A stretch of 64,000 nt of DNA from Sphagnum compactum (taxonomy: Eukaryota; Bryophyta; Sphagnopsida; Sphagnales). The translations under genes and the position numbers were made by a program. Location of the stretch: NCBI GenBank assembly GCA_965153455.1, contig OZ234502.1, forward strand, positions 8,029,495-8,093,494. The letters are read 5' to 3'. This document shows, in pieces, positions 1-11,780 of this stretch; position 1 is the first letter of the stretch, and every line of letters starts with the position of its first letter. The notes under the pieces were generated by a model that saw only the letters and a program-made list of their open reading frames with translations, was not told where the DNA came from and searched no databases.

Positions 1-3000
1 ATTGGACAGGTTGATAGATGTGCGCCACATGCCCGACAGCTCTATGAGAATCAAATGCAAAGCAACAGATAAAATCATATCAGCCCAAAAACACACCTCA
101 TGATGGAAATAACTTTTTTGGGTCATTACTATTGGTCCAACAAAATGTAAAAGAGCACAGATTCTCAAGCAAAACACAGACCGGGTACATCATACCTGAT
201 GGCCACAATTGAAGGCCATGTCCTTCTTCTTTGTTACACAAACTGGGCACATCTGCCAAAAATTCATATCCACCACCAACATTTTAGTCCATATCAGTCA
301 AGCAAAATGTTGCTCTGAATCCACAACTGCCTTATGCAAAGTAGCCCAACAGTATGGGAAAGCCAAACTGGAACAAACGATCAAGAAAGATGGTTGGGTG
401 GGCAACCCTGTTCCAAATCAAGCTCATTCCTGTCTGCAACCAGTTCTACTCAGATTATCAACATTATGCAAAATATTCTTTGGTATTCTAATCAAGCTCA
501 TGCAATACTTCTCACACTTCAGGATTCCAGTTCAGGCTTCTAGGGTACTTCACCTTAAGGCAAGTGTCTACAATGCTTCACTTTGGCTGTTTTTACACTG
601 ACCTTAAGACTACCTTCTAAATAAAACACTAACAGAAAGTAAGTTCCAACAAACCTGTCCATCTGCAGCTCCTCTCCCGGTTTGGGTTTCATCCCCGAAT
701 GCTGGAGCAGTTGGGGGGGATCCTGGCACAGATGATGGATAGCCATGTGGAGCCCGACTACCATACAGCGGTTCTAAGTGTGTTGGTGGATAACCATGTT
801 GAGAATAGGACTGAGGTGGCTTATTGTAGTCAGGCAGATATGAACTTTGGTGTCCAAAGTTCACACTGCGTGTAGTAGTTCCATAGCTTGATGGTGGAGG
901 ATGACCATAGGCAGCTGCATCAGCATGCAGCACTGCATTTGGTGGTGGAAGTGGCTTCTTTCCTGGTGAGTCTCCTGTCTGTTGCCTGTCCACAGTCCAC
1001 ATCCACCAATCCACAAATATGACCTCAAATCTCTCAAATGCATAAGAGGCGAAAGGTACCATGACAACCAAAAGACTATGCATCTCCAGTGAGGTGCTTT
1101 TTCTCAGTCTCCAGTACCAATAATAAGGAAAGAAACAATAACTTGTTTGGTGGGTTGCAACCACACTGTTCTAGCAAGCTGAGTGAGGGACAAAAGTTAC
1201 AACTGGCAACAATAACTCCATGGATACACATCCACAACAACAGTGACAATTGTTCACAAACACTGTTTTCTTACCCCAGGATGCCAAGCTCGATTGTTGC
1301 CTTGTACTGCTGCGGAATCTCCATCAGTGCTGACAGTGCAAACAATGCCTCCTTTTGTTGTGAAGGTAAGTTCCTCTCCATAATCTTAGAGAAGTTGACA
1401 AACTGCAAAAAACAAGATGACAACAAGTCAGCTTTGATTACATAAGTGGGGTCACATTTCATACCTTTAGCTGCAAAACATATCTATGAGGTTCCTTTCA
1501 AAATTATGTTCAGGTTCAAACTAACTTTTTATTAATTTGATGAAAACTCCGAAGCAGTTCTGAAGCAGGTTCTTCAGATTACAAAATGTCAAATCTGGTC
1601 TTTCTCAAAGTGTCTCTCAAAAGAAATCAAAACCAGGTCCAGTTTGGAACCAGGCCCGGTTCCACCTATTCTACCCACAACCAAATGTCAAAATTATGTC
1701 ACAAAATTGTTGCACCACCGATTAAAAGTTGCTACATGACTAAAATGCATATCATCCTGTTACATTTCCAAAACTATTTATTGACTGCCCACCACAGAAC
1801 AAAACCTTGTATACAGAAAGATAGCAGCACTAATCTGGTCTGGGTTCCTGGTTTGGGTTCCAGCATGAGACAGATTGTGCAGTCTGGTTCCAAGAAGAGA
1901 TTGATGCTGCATGTCTTTTTACCCAGAACCAGACCAAGAACTGGCCTGGCCTGAGAATTGGACTAGAACCTGGAACCACTCAACACAGGTGGCAAACTCA
2001 AGCATGAAGACTGGGATTGTGAATTTTACCTGGAAATTATCAAAGCTACGGGCTGGAATATTATCATCGAATTGTTGCATCATATCCCAAGGACCATCAC
2101 CCACACCTATGAGTACAATAGATAGAGGGTAAGCACTGCACACCCAACAAGAAACACAGTGATCAGCATTCAGGAATTGAAACATATGACACAATGGCTA
2201 ACAACTGGCTAGTGAGTGTTGAAGATTTACCTGGCAGCCACAATTGCCTCAATGGTCATCCTCTCCTGTGGACTGAGGTTGTCAGGAGAAGTGTCAATGC
2301 TCCTTGTGACCTTTCTCATCACAACATGCATCATATACATCACTAGATGAGAATTCAAGTTCACACACTCCTCAAAAACATAATGAGATAGGACAATAGA
2401 AAGTCCGTGTGCAACAGGATCCACAAAAGCTGCAAACACACTAGTCATCATGCCCTAGAATTTGTCTGCAACCAACATCAATGACCTACACCCCACAACA
2501 AGGCCGTAAGTGTGCATAAAAACCTGTCCATCAGCAATTATGATAAGCACATGGTATTGGCCACCACTCTCCTCAACAATATCTACAGCTGCATCAATGA
2601 TTGGAGCAAAGGATGTGGGACCTGTCATGCACCATCAAAAAAGGAGGTAAGAAAATCAAACAGCATTTTTTTTTGGACGTTGCAGGGAACTCCTCCTATC
2701 TCTGTCAGTATATTCAATGACAAATCTTCAACAGCAAATCTCAACCTACTAATGAGCCAAAAAAACCTGAGAAACAGCTGAAAGGGCATGCAACCTACCA
2801 GCAAGTCTTAGATAGGGAACAATTGTCCTGTAGCGAGAAAGTGCTTCTTCAAAGCCTGCACATGGCCTATGGTCCGGAAAGAAGCTGAAGACTCTCTGAT
2901 CATGGGTCGAGGCTGCAGCAGCACAGCACATTGCCAGTCTGACAATCAATTGTATTTTATAGAAACAAAACTAGTCACAACTCTTCTTGCAGGTACTACA

Positions 3001-4263
3001 AAGCTTATGAGCAGGTTTCTTGCAGACTGCAGTAGTACTACTAGCTACCACCATGTACCCATAACTGAAACACATCCACAACTGTCAGCTGCTTGCTTGC
3101 AATGTAGGAATACCATTTTTTTTTGAGGATTTTGATACGTGCTTCTGAAGTGCTTCAAACTCTCTGATGTAAAAAACAAATCTACTCAAACAAAATTTGC
3201 CAGTCAGGATGGTAGCCTACCATCTCCAAAACCAAAACAAGGGATCAGATTATCTTCATCAAAGGGTGATAGAGTCTGGCCAACGATACTGATTGCTTGC
3301 TCATATGGATTCGGCTCAGTGCCAATTGCATGCAAACTGCGCCTATTAAATGAAACCTTTCCTGCAAAACCCCAACAGCTGCAAATTGGTCACAAAAAAA
3401 CTGTCACAAATTCCCACCAAAGCTGAAACCATCAAGCATATGAGAAGAGCAAGGCTCAGCAAAATCTTGCACCCAACAGGCTGGTTTAGCTCCTCGGCAC
3501 ATAACCCTCAGTATATTTTCTGAACAAGAAATTTCCTTACTGACTCAACTTTGACTTGCCAACACTCCCACAATATAAAAAAGAGGTAAAAAGAGAGAGA
3601 GAAAACAAAAAGCTTCACATACCTGTCCACTCATTGCTCTTGGTGAAATCAATACCAACAATCAGGTTCGAAGACTCCAATCCAGCTTGCCCAAGTGCCT
3701 GCTGCACCTGTATGTGTAATTCCCAGACCAAGCAGGAAAAAAAAACCCATGAACAACAAAACAAACAAACACCATGAAATACAAAACCCCATCACCAACA
3801 TCATCCCACCACACAAAGACACAATCTCTCTCCCTCTCTCTCTCTCTCAGAAATCTCTAAACCCTAAAACGTTCTAAAAAGATAGTGGCTCTCACCCATG
3901 TACCCCTTTCTTTTCTTCCATCCCCAAAACACCCATCTCCAGCAAAACACACCAAAACACAGCATGGGTACTAGTCCGAACCCAAGATGTACAAACACAC
4001 AAACCACATACCTGCTCCACACTCGTGAACTGATCAGTGATGTGCGAGTACTTTCTCGACAGGCGTCTTCCCAGATTCCGTGCCGGAGGCGGTTGTGGAT
4101 AATAAACCGGAGGAGCAGCAAGGCTGCCATGGCTGCTATACCCAGCTGCAGAAGAAGAAGGAGACTGTGACACGTATTGCTCCTCCTCCTCTACCACATA
4201 GCGGTTGGACGGCGAGAGATGGGGCAAATGGGTACGAGTCTCACGCGATGGCCCTCCTCCCAT
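1..4263 (-). CDS. RGLG: RGLG-type copine/vWA-RING E3 ubiquitin ligase, 3' end cut by window edge
   Basis: Member of the plant RING DOMAIN LIGASE (RGLG) family, which adds K63-linked ubiquitin at the plasma membrane in hormone and stress signalling. Exons read on the minus strand with GT..AG borders and matching phases: 4012-4263, 3623-3707, 3221-3361, 2799-2912, 2524-2621, 2231-2310, 2030-2135, 1275-1402, 655-985, 196-252 and 1-41 (incomplete). That gives about 393 visible residues; the family is usually 400-490. The start at 4263 was chosen over the upstream Met at 4323 because it gives MGGGPS, a Gly-2 N-myristoylation context shared by the family. A low-complexity N-terminus is followed by a copine/vWA domain (from about residue 70 to 250) with the metal-site-like segment [10 protein letters not shown], then FDDNIPAR and [16 protein letters not shown] Pro/Gly/Tyr-rich linker follows. 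The C-terminal RING starts CPVC...CGHQ (exon 10) and continues C-x2-C...C in exon 11. Only the last RING residues and the stop codon lie outside. Intron 1 contains an AAACCCTAA telobox near 3859. Confidence 0.93.
1590..1990. repeat. Degenerate GGTTCC/GGAACC-rich repeat in RGLG intron 7
   Basis: Intron 7 (1403-2029) is rich in alternating aaccagg, ggttcc and ggaacc words, with related words in opposite orientation at the two ends (caggtccagtttggaacc near 1634 and ttggactagaacctggaacc near 1959). It looks like an old inserted repeat. The same vocabulary recurs at 12.1-12.3, 13.1-13.7 and 32.2-32.4 kb. The element class is not identifiable by eye. Confidence 0.35.
3827..3850. repeat. CT microsatellite in RGLG intron 1
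   Basis: A run of CT dinucleotides lies in the first intron of the RGLG-like gene, just before a telobox-like AAACCCTAA on the plus strand. CT tracts near the 5' end are common in plant genes; no specific function can be assigned. Confidence 0.7.
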
Positions 4264-5500
4264 GACTTCTCCAAAGCTTTTTTTGCTTCTCTCAAAATTC
4301 TCGAATTCTCTTCCCAGACACACACTTCACCTCAAAACCAAAATCAACAGACACACTAAGTTGGTTCTACAAGGTTTGCTTGCTTTGGTTTGCTTTGGTT
4401 TGCTTGAATTTTCTTCCTCCTTTGCTGCTACTGGCGATCTAGACTCCGGCTTGCAATTTTGGTAGGTGAAGCTCTTGAATTCCGACGGACAGACGACGAT
4501 CCGTCGCAGCAGCTGTCGTAGAGACCGCAATTTCATACCGATGATCTTGAGAACCCTAGTGACTGCTTCCGGGAAGCAAGGCTCTTGGTCCCTTGTTCTC
4601 GGAAGGTGGGCGTGGAGGAGGAGGCGGCCCAGAACCAACTAACAACGTTCCTTACGTCGTCCCTTACGTCGTCCCTTAAAGTGCTCCTCGGTCCCTCAAA
4701 TAGGGACGCTGTGAGTGATTATTATTTTAGCCTAGTATATAAAGACTTTTGGCTAAATTTTCTCACACATAATAAACATATGATGAGCCTTGGCAAGTAG
4801 GAAGAACCAACGTGCCCTTCACACATGGTAGGTACCTCACATGCCCCTTAAGGCAACATGATGCGATCAAGGACTCCTTAGTGTGGCTCACTAAGGTGAT
4901 ATGGTTGGCCGAGCCTAAGGTGAGGCCCAAGAAGTCTCACCCCAACACCATTAGTGTTAGCTAAGAACGAACTTAAGTAATGTGAACCCGTGCCCCCCTT
5001 GCCAAAAAGGGCCCGAGACATTGTAAGTCCTAGTGAAGTCAGCCAAGGTAAGGGCCAATGCAAAAGGCATAGGAAAGTAGTGCCTTTGAGAAGTAATGTT
5101 GGCCCAAGAAAGGTCTAAAGCATTGAGTTGATGTGAGATGCGTTGCAAAAGGTTAAGAGCTTGTTGCCTCTAAGGTACCAAGTTATGAAGTTAGGATGCA
5201 TGGGCTAAGTGTCTAATGGCATCGAATGGCAAATGGGACTTGGCATTTGGGTGACATGAAGGACCTAGGGGGTTTGCACAAGATGTGGTACCCTTGGCTA
5301 CCTTCGGTGGGTTAACACAATTTGACCATGTGAGGGGATCATTTTGGGCAACTAAGGACCTGAGCGAAAGTCGAATCAATTAATTTAACTATAGATTTGT
5401 CTAGTTTAGTGGAATGTTTTGTCCCTTGTGAATTGGCCGGGGAAATGAATTAGGCTAATGAGTCTATGATGTGGGACATACAATCTAGGTAATCTAAGGA
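4264..5500. other. RGLG 5' flank and unassigned intergenic DNA
   Basis: The first few hundred bases upstream of the RGLG start are presumably its 5' UTR and promoter; no TATA box is convincingly placed. A short duplicated word ccttacgtcgt occurs twice near 4650-4675. From about 4800 the sequence becomes an unassigned, repeat-like stretch with no open frame resembling a protein. Confidence 0.4.
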
Positions 5501-5510
5501 ATGTTGTGCC

Positions 5511-5693
5511 TTGAGTATCAAACAAGTGCGTTAAACAAGAGCTTGGAGGAAGAGGGCACATTGGTACCAACCTCATGACACAAGCTCTACTTGAGTATCA
5601 AACAAGTGGGTTGAAAGCTTGGAGAAAAAGGGCTCTTCAAGTCATCAATGTGAGAAGGGTGCACATGGTTACCAACCTCATGACACAAGCTCT
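5511..5693. repeat. Two imperfect direct repeats, about 78 and 103 bp
   Basis: Copy 1 (5511-5588) and copy 2 (5591-5693) both begin ttgagtatcaaacaagtg and end accaacctcatgacacaagctct. Copy 2 carries an extra insertion in the middle (ctcttcaagtcatcaatgtgagaagg). They are tandem and presumably arose by local duplication. No coding frame runs through them. Confidence 0.85.
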
Positions 5694-5699
5694 ATAACC

Positions 5700-6423
5700 T
5701 ATTCGGTAGTGTACTTGGGTGCCAAGTTAGTGATTTTGTACTTGACAATTTTTTGTCATCTTCTCCTTTACAAATTTTTTTAGAGAAAGTTGTGGAAAAT
5801 AATGTGTTTTTCTAGTGTCCCCTCTTCTTCATGTGAACTTTTGGTCTTATGTCAATTCAATGAATTTCATGAATAAATTGTGCACAGCAAGGTTTTTTCT
5901 TTTTGTCATTTTTTATGGTGTGTAGTCACACTGGCAACCAACCCTCCACAACTGCAGGATGTTTAGCCAGATTTGGCTACAGGACTGGTAAGACAGTTAA
6001 AAAAGAAAATTGTAACCTTGCTGGTGTTTGGTGATCTACTCGGAGCAAGCACTCTAAATAAAATGGGGAACCCTGTACAAAAACCCTTCTTTTTTGGCGA
6101 ATTTTTTCCAAGACTAGGCGACCAGCGTCCTCGAGCTGGTTACCAAACATAACCTTCTGTTTAGAGGTTTGAATGACCCCATCATAACCCTCATGTGAGT
6201 GGATGAAAAGTTTCATAATCTTCTTATAAATGGAAGAAATATATATATAACCTTACTCTCCATGGATGAAAATCAATTTATATGTCTGGATGATGCATGC
6301 ATGCAAGAACCCAAAATAAAAATAAAAAGCAGAAAGAGATGTTATGCATGGTGAGTGATGAGGGGAGGACCAATCAGAAGCTAGAAAAGTTGTGAACAGA
6401 AAGGTTATGAATTTTCACATCAT
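5700..6423. other. Intergenic, nothing coding recognised
   Basis: AT-rich intergenic DNA. The only item seen is the short palindromic word TAGCCAGATTTGGCTA near 5963, which recurs with its left flank near 23733. No gene is supported. Confidence 0.4.
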
Positions 6424-6448
6424 TTTAGGGTTTAGGGTTTAGGGTTTA
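6424..6448 (+). repeat. Interstitial plant telomere-type repeat (TTTAGGG)3.5
   Basis: Three perfect TTTAGGG units plus a TTTA remainder. This is the Arabidopsis-type telomere motif of most land plants. Such short blocks occur inside chromosomes, often near promoters (telobox) or at repaired breaks. It does not imply a chromosome end. Confidence 0.9.
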
Positions 6449-6592
6449 GCTCTCCAATGGAAAGTGATTGTCAATGCAATAGGGGCACCTGGTAAGATTT
6501 CAAACCTTTTCCACTGGCCAGTGTCTGCAGCGAGCACTTCAAGCTTCCCTGCCACAGGCACTGCAGGCATCTGCAACTTCATCCAAGCGGAG

Positions 6593-6668
6593 GAGCAGGA
6601 GAAGGATATGAAGGAACCTAGAAGCAGCAGAGCAGGAGAAGGATGTGAAGGAGCCTAGAAGAGAAGCA
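6593..6668. repeat. Purine-rich tandem duplication, about 37 bp
   Basis: Two adjacent copies (6593-6629 and 6630-6668) both begin gagcaggagaaggat, within an AG-rich stretch that continues to about 6720. Frames open here only because of base composition; no protein family is recognisable. Confidence 0.8.
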
Positions 6669-7629
6669 GAAGGAGGAGGATTGGAGGGTGCTTAGAAGAA
6701 AGTCAAGGAGGAGGAGGAGAAGACTTATTGAGGTTTCCTTGTCACTTGCACACGAGTTCCACGAAGGGGGGATGGAGTGGCGGACATTGAGAACAGGAGG
6801 AAAGTTAGGAATTAGGAGCAGCTGGGTAGGAGCTGGAAGGAACAGGAAGTCTGGAGACTGGAGTCCTTCCTCTGGGTACACTGACCACGGTCCCGGAGTG
6901 TCAGTCCACACAGGGAGGGCAGTGTCGTGTTTCTTACACTAAGTGTGCAGTGCAGTTCGGTTCAGTTGTGTTCCGTTCAGTTCAGTTCGCACATTCAAAC
7001 ATTGTCAAACAATGAACAGAACCAAGTAAATGGAACATACCTGTGAGAAGTAGAACTAGATTGCACTGCGACTTGATTCAACTGACTGCTGGTGCTAGCT
7101 CCGATCTAGGAACCAGTGGCAGTAGAGGAATTGTGGCGCTCAGGCTTTCTAACTCGAACAGAGCTTGCTAAGGGAAGTAGCTTGCTCCAAGCTACACATG
7201 AGCTCCTGAGTAGCAGAAGTAGATAGACTTTTGGGAATTGAGAAAACAGTAGTGAGTGGAGTTAATAGGGTTTGAGAGTGTCCGAATAGTGGCAGTACTA
7301 CTAGTAGTACTAGTGTTTAGGGCAGGGCAGGGCAAGGTTGAGCGGATAGGGCGAGGCAAAGCGAGACAGGAGCAAGGCAAAGCAAGTAGGGCAGTAGAGT
7401 AGGGCCCTTGAGCAATAGCGCAAGCACACGGGAAGTGGCAAATTTGCAGCTGGGTCCATTGTTTGGGTTTTCGTGAGTCAACTACCATGTGTCTTCTTTT
7501 CATTTTTTTTGTTTTGTTTGTAAGTCCACCTCTTTTGAAACAATAGTTTTAAGGTTTGAAGGGGATTAACAAGGTTCTTCAAGTTGGGTGTTTTTGGGAT
7601 TGAGGTTTAGGGTCTCGGTTTTAGACTAG
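6669..7629. other. Intergenic with simple-sequence tracts
   Basis: Contains repeated gttcagttc words near 6955-6985 and a ggcagggcaggg/gcaaagc tract at about 7320-7395. No coding region is supported. Confidence 0.4.
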
Positions 7630-10600
7630 ATATGTTAGGCCCTTCCATCCATCCGCCAGTCATTTTCATCTCTCCAAGTTTACCTCAACTAGTCCCCTCA
7701 CCTTTTCTAGGTCTACCGGCCCCCTTCCGTCTCGCTCGCTCACGGAGCTTATCTCATATTCGTCATGCGTTCCTTCCTCCGCGACCCCACATTCCATGTC
7801 CCTCTTGTGGTTGTCTATTCAATGTAAGGGTGGGTTTAGCATGACACTAAATTTTTTGCATTGTTCATAAGTAATCATCTGTCTCAAGGGGAGTGTTACC
7901 CTTGACTTTGCCATGTTTTCTTCCTTCTTCAACATGGACATGGATTGCATCCATAGACATCATTGATGTTTTCCATATGGGTTTACCGTCTCCTCATTCT
8001 TACCATCATATCCCATATGCATGTTGAATTGACGTTCAGTGGGCTTTGCATATCCTTTTGTCTCAATTAACATCTGATCCTTTCGATGTTACAACATGGC
8101 ATGTTTTTTTTGTTATTCCCTTCTTGGTGTTTGTCATTTCTTTTACGGGGTGGGGAAAAAAGCCACCAAGAGACTGGTGTTCATTTACGTCAATACATGG
8201 GTGGTGATTGGGAGGCATTACAGGAGAAGCACATGATTAGAACACTCGCTATAACTTCTCACAAATGTTTGGAGTTGATTCCAAATCCTACCCCACCTCC
8301 ATCAGCATGATTATGCTACACACGGTCTTTACTCATGTGGGGGAATACGCTCGAACAAAACACGAATTAGCTTCGAGCACACCTGCACCCCATTTAATGA
8401 AACCATGGGAGTCTTTTGTCTTCTCCACCCACATGCTAAAGTTGATTTCCCCCCTTTTGTTAATGATTTCCATCTGGAGACAGAAATTATTCTAGATTAA
8501 AAGGCATTTTGTCTATGCCTTGACTCATTAATCACATTTTTCTTCTAGTGGCCCTTTGAATATGGTGTATGAACTTTTACGAAATTGTTCTATCCTAGAT
8601 GATTCTGTGAATGGCTTCGACCTTTTTTTCGAAATATGTGAGCACATTGCTCGAAGTCATGTTCCACCTTTAGTATTGCGTTTATTTTATACATCATGAC
8701 TCTTAACGTTGGAAAAGTAGTATGGAGGCATACGTCCCATCATGTCGATGAGGTGACCTATTATTTAGTTGTCTGCACTTTGGTTATTCAATTTAGGGAT
8801 ACTTTTGTAGAACATTTTAATCGTCATTAGTTTGGTGTAGTGATTCGTGACAAATGTGAGACAATGGTTCATAGTGTTCGAGCAATGTTAAATTTGCACC
8901 CAAATTGGGTGGTACTACAGGTGGATGTTCGTAACACCTTTAATTCGGTGTCACAGTCAACCATTTTTTAAAAGTTACAATCTTTGATCGGTTTTTGAGA
9001 TTAAATTTTTCCATTTGTTTGACAATTTTATGCACGCCCATCCCCATTGTATTTTTCTCAAGCTTCCCAACATGGGAATCTCATAGTCATTTCATTGAAG
9101 TTAGGTAAATGATAGGGGGACCCATTGGGAGGAACGTTGTTTGTTTTGGTTCACCTTCATGCTCTTCACCATACAGCAACAGCCCACCCTACATGTGTTT
9201 TCCTTTCCTTGGCGGATGATACACATATAATTGGTCCCGCATCAAATGTGGTTCCTATGTTTTTACGGTTGTAAGAAGAGTTCAGCATTAAGTCTTTTAG
9301 TGCAGCCAGCGAAGTGTGTAGCTTGGTCTCCTTAGGGGTTGGATCATTCTATATCATTTCTTCCTGACTTTCTTACTTTCAACTCGGGTTTTCGTATTTT
9401 GGGTCCACCGGTGGGATCCACATCATTTGTTGAGTCATTTGTGACAAAGGTTCTCCATGAGGATCTTGGGACGATGTTTAGTCTCCTTATGCTTGCACAT
9501 CTTCATGCGACTTTTGTGATGTTTTTATTATGCTACACGTAACGCTTGTGCTACTTACTTTGTATAGTGTTCCCATCTCCAAATATTCTACAACATTATG
9601 CTAAGTTGAATACTCATACCATACTACATTAGAGAAGTTACTTGGTGCAGGATCTTGTGATGGTTCTATTGGTCACTTAACTCATTGTCAAACCACTCTT
9701 CTTGTTGTTTTGGGTAGGCCCGGCTTCCCTTTTGTGGTTTGGATTATGGCCCCCGCATTCTTGGGGTGTTAGACACTTATTATTCTTACACTTGTCACTC
9801 ATTTCCAATAGGATAATCACCTTATTCTTCTAGATGTAGTTGCACATGTTGAAACAAACACTTCCCCATTCCAGATGATACTACAAGATGTTCAAGCCAT
9901 GTTACCCTAAGTTGTCCACTCTTAGGTCCCACCTTTTGAAAACTTACTGGTTTAGTCTTATCCCCAGTTGAAAGCTTCCTTGGCGAATCATTTACATGAG
10001 CAAGAGTTTGCTTCGCTTTTAGTAGATGTTCTTTTAGATATTGTGTGAGCACATCTCCGCTCATGTGTGGGTATAGGGGCAAACACTTGATTATTAGCTT
10101 GTCCTACCACACCAGCATTTCGTCTATCATCAACCCATTTTTTTATAGCACTATGTACCCATCTTGGCTTGCCATGTCCTATAGTTGCCCACCTTTCATG
10201 GTGTTAGTGTGGTCATACCATTAATGATCTAGGTACCCATTTGTTTCGATGCCCATGTAGGAATGAGCATATAGTAGCCCACAACACACTTTGGATATTG
10301 TTGCAACTATTGTTTTGGAAAGTGGAACACATGTTCAGAGGGAGGTTTCCCACCTTTTCCTTCACCACACTTGACGACAAGTGGATATTTTTAGCACTAG
10401 AGACAATTTTCGTACTTTGATGGACATTGTCATTATTAACCGATTCACATAGATATGGTGCAATGAACATCAACAACAATAGCTCATGCAATGACAATGG
10501 TTGCTTAAAAGAAGACACAATCCTATGCCGAATGAACACCAGGCAATGATTTCATTCCCCTTGCTATTGAGATGAATGGGTGTTTTCATTCTCATTTTGA

Positions 10601-10800
10601 ATTCATTTTTTATGGCTTGTGCACAGACCACTATCATGTGTCATCAACGGTCTTCTTTAGTCCCCTTGATGTTTATTTCCCACTATCAACAGCATGTGCA
10701 AGCCATAATGATTTTTCAATGGGCTACTACCCTTGGTCGGGGTTCCTCATATCTCCCACACATCATAGCTAATGCACCTCTATCATTAGCCAATTTGTGA
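7630..10800 (+). pseudogene. Decayed non-LTR-type reverse transcriptase retroelement
   Basis: Conserved blocks of a reverse-transcriptase polyprotein are readable in order on the plus strand but in shifting frames with many stops. Near 7725-7800 there is a Cys-containing N-terminal block (LARSRSL...CPSCGC). Near 8770-8980 is an RT block ending in VVLQVDVRNTFNSVS (motif A). At about 9115-9250 are PLGGTLF and the catalytic SLADDTHIIGPAS. At 9360-9530 is NSGFRILGPPVGSTSF followed by VLHED. At 10240-10300 is a Cys/His word C-x-C..H, then a nuclease-like RRQVDIFSTRDNFRTL near 10375, and PLAIEMNGCFHSH near 10560. The order matches one long retroelement protein. It is clearly dead: no frame exceeds about 75 codons. 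Confidence 0.85.
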
Positions 10801-11250
10801 CAGACGATAACTTTCTCATCCTAGGTCTTCTTTGCTTGGTGGATCGTCATTTCGTAGCCATGGGTCCTATTTGCATAGGGTTTTTCCCTTATTTTTTTGT
10901 TCATTATTTGTTTTCGTTTTTTTTCTTTGGCTTGTGTTGTCTCATGCCTTCATTTGCCTTGTACTTTTGATGGATGGGTTCATGTCCTTGATTTAATTTA
11001 ATTTTTTTTTTCATTTCCATTACCTTTGTGTCAGATGATAGCTCCTTCATTTTAGGTCTTCTTTGTTATCATTGATTGTCATTTCATAACCATGAATCCT
11101 CTTTGCATAAGGTCTTAACCTATTTTTTTTGTTGATTTTTTTTTTTCTTTGGGATGTGTTTACTTGTGTTCTCATTTGCGTGTACTTTCGATGGATGAGT
11201 TCCTATCCTTGATTTTTATTTACAAGGTTTTTCTTCTTTTTGTGTCATCA
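10797..11250 (+). repeat. Tandem direct repeat, about 231-bp period, at retroelement 3' end
   Basis: Copy 1 starts at 10797 (gtgacagacgataac) and copy 2 at 11028 (gtgtcagatgatagc). Both continue ctcatcctaggtcttctttg / ttcattttaggtcttctttg, a T-rich tract, then cttttgatggatgggttc / ctttcgatggatgagttc. The array follows directly on the last protein-like block of the retroelement, so it is probably its duplicated 3' untranslated tail. Confidence 0.8.
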
Positions 11251-11339
11251 CAATAATGTGTCATGTGATACCCTATCATGGTATTAAAAAATACTAGGAT
11301 CAAGGCTTTAAAAAAATTTATTATTTTACTTTATTACAC

Positions 11340-11780
11340 TCAATCATCACTTTAATAAAATTTTATTAAGTCTTTGTATGAAATGTTGAAACTTAACATT
11401 TAGTGCACAAGGTTCGAAAATAATATAATACTTATAGAAGTAAAAGCAATGAAATATATGTAATAGTAGTGGAGGCATTTGGAAAAAAAAAAGAAAAAAA
11501 GAAAAAGAAAAACACTCCTTTCACCCCTTATGCTCTCTTTTAGTGGTTTTAGCAAAGTAATGAAATTTTATTAAGTCTATATATGAAATGTTGAAACTCA
11601 ACATTTAATGTAGAAGGTTTGAGAGTAAGTATAATAATTGTATAAGTAGGAGCAATGAAAAAAAAATGTAGCAAGAGTGGAGTCTCACGAAAAAGAGATT
11701 AGATGAAATTCAATTTATCACAAAATTGATGTTTTTTTGAGTTTCACCCCCTTAATGCTCATTTGTAAAAATTGCCTTTG
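11340..11780. repeat. Two direct copies of a ~200-bp intergenic repeat
   Basis: Copy 1 (about 11340-11520) and copy 2 (about 11525-11780) share attttattaagtct, atgaaatgttgaaact and agtggagtc/agtggaggc-type words in the same order. A third, diverged copy lies at about 13810-14035. Copies 2 and 3 also share the ending gttttt-gagtttcac. No protein coding potential was seen. Confidence 0.75.

Noticed and set aside
6424-6448. Telomere or chromosome end
   Set aside because: Only 3.5 units, with ordinary sequence on both sides; interstitial motifs of this size are common.
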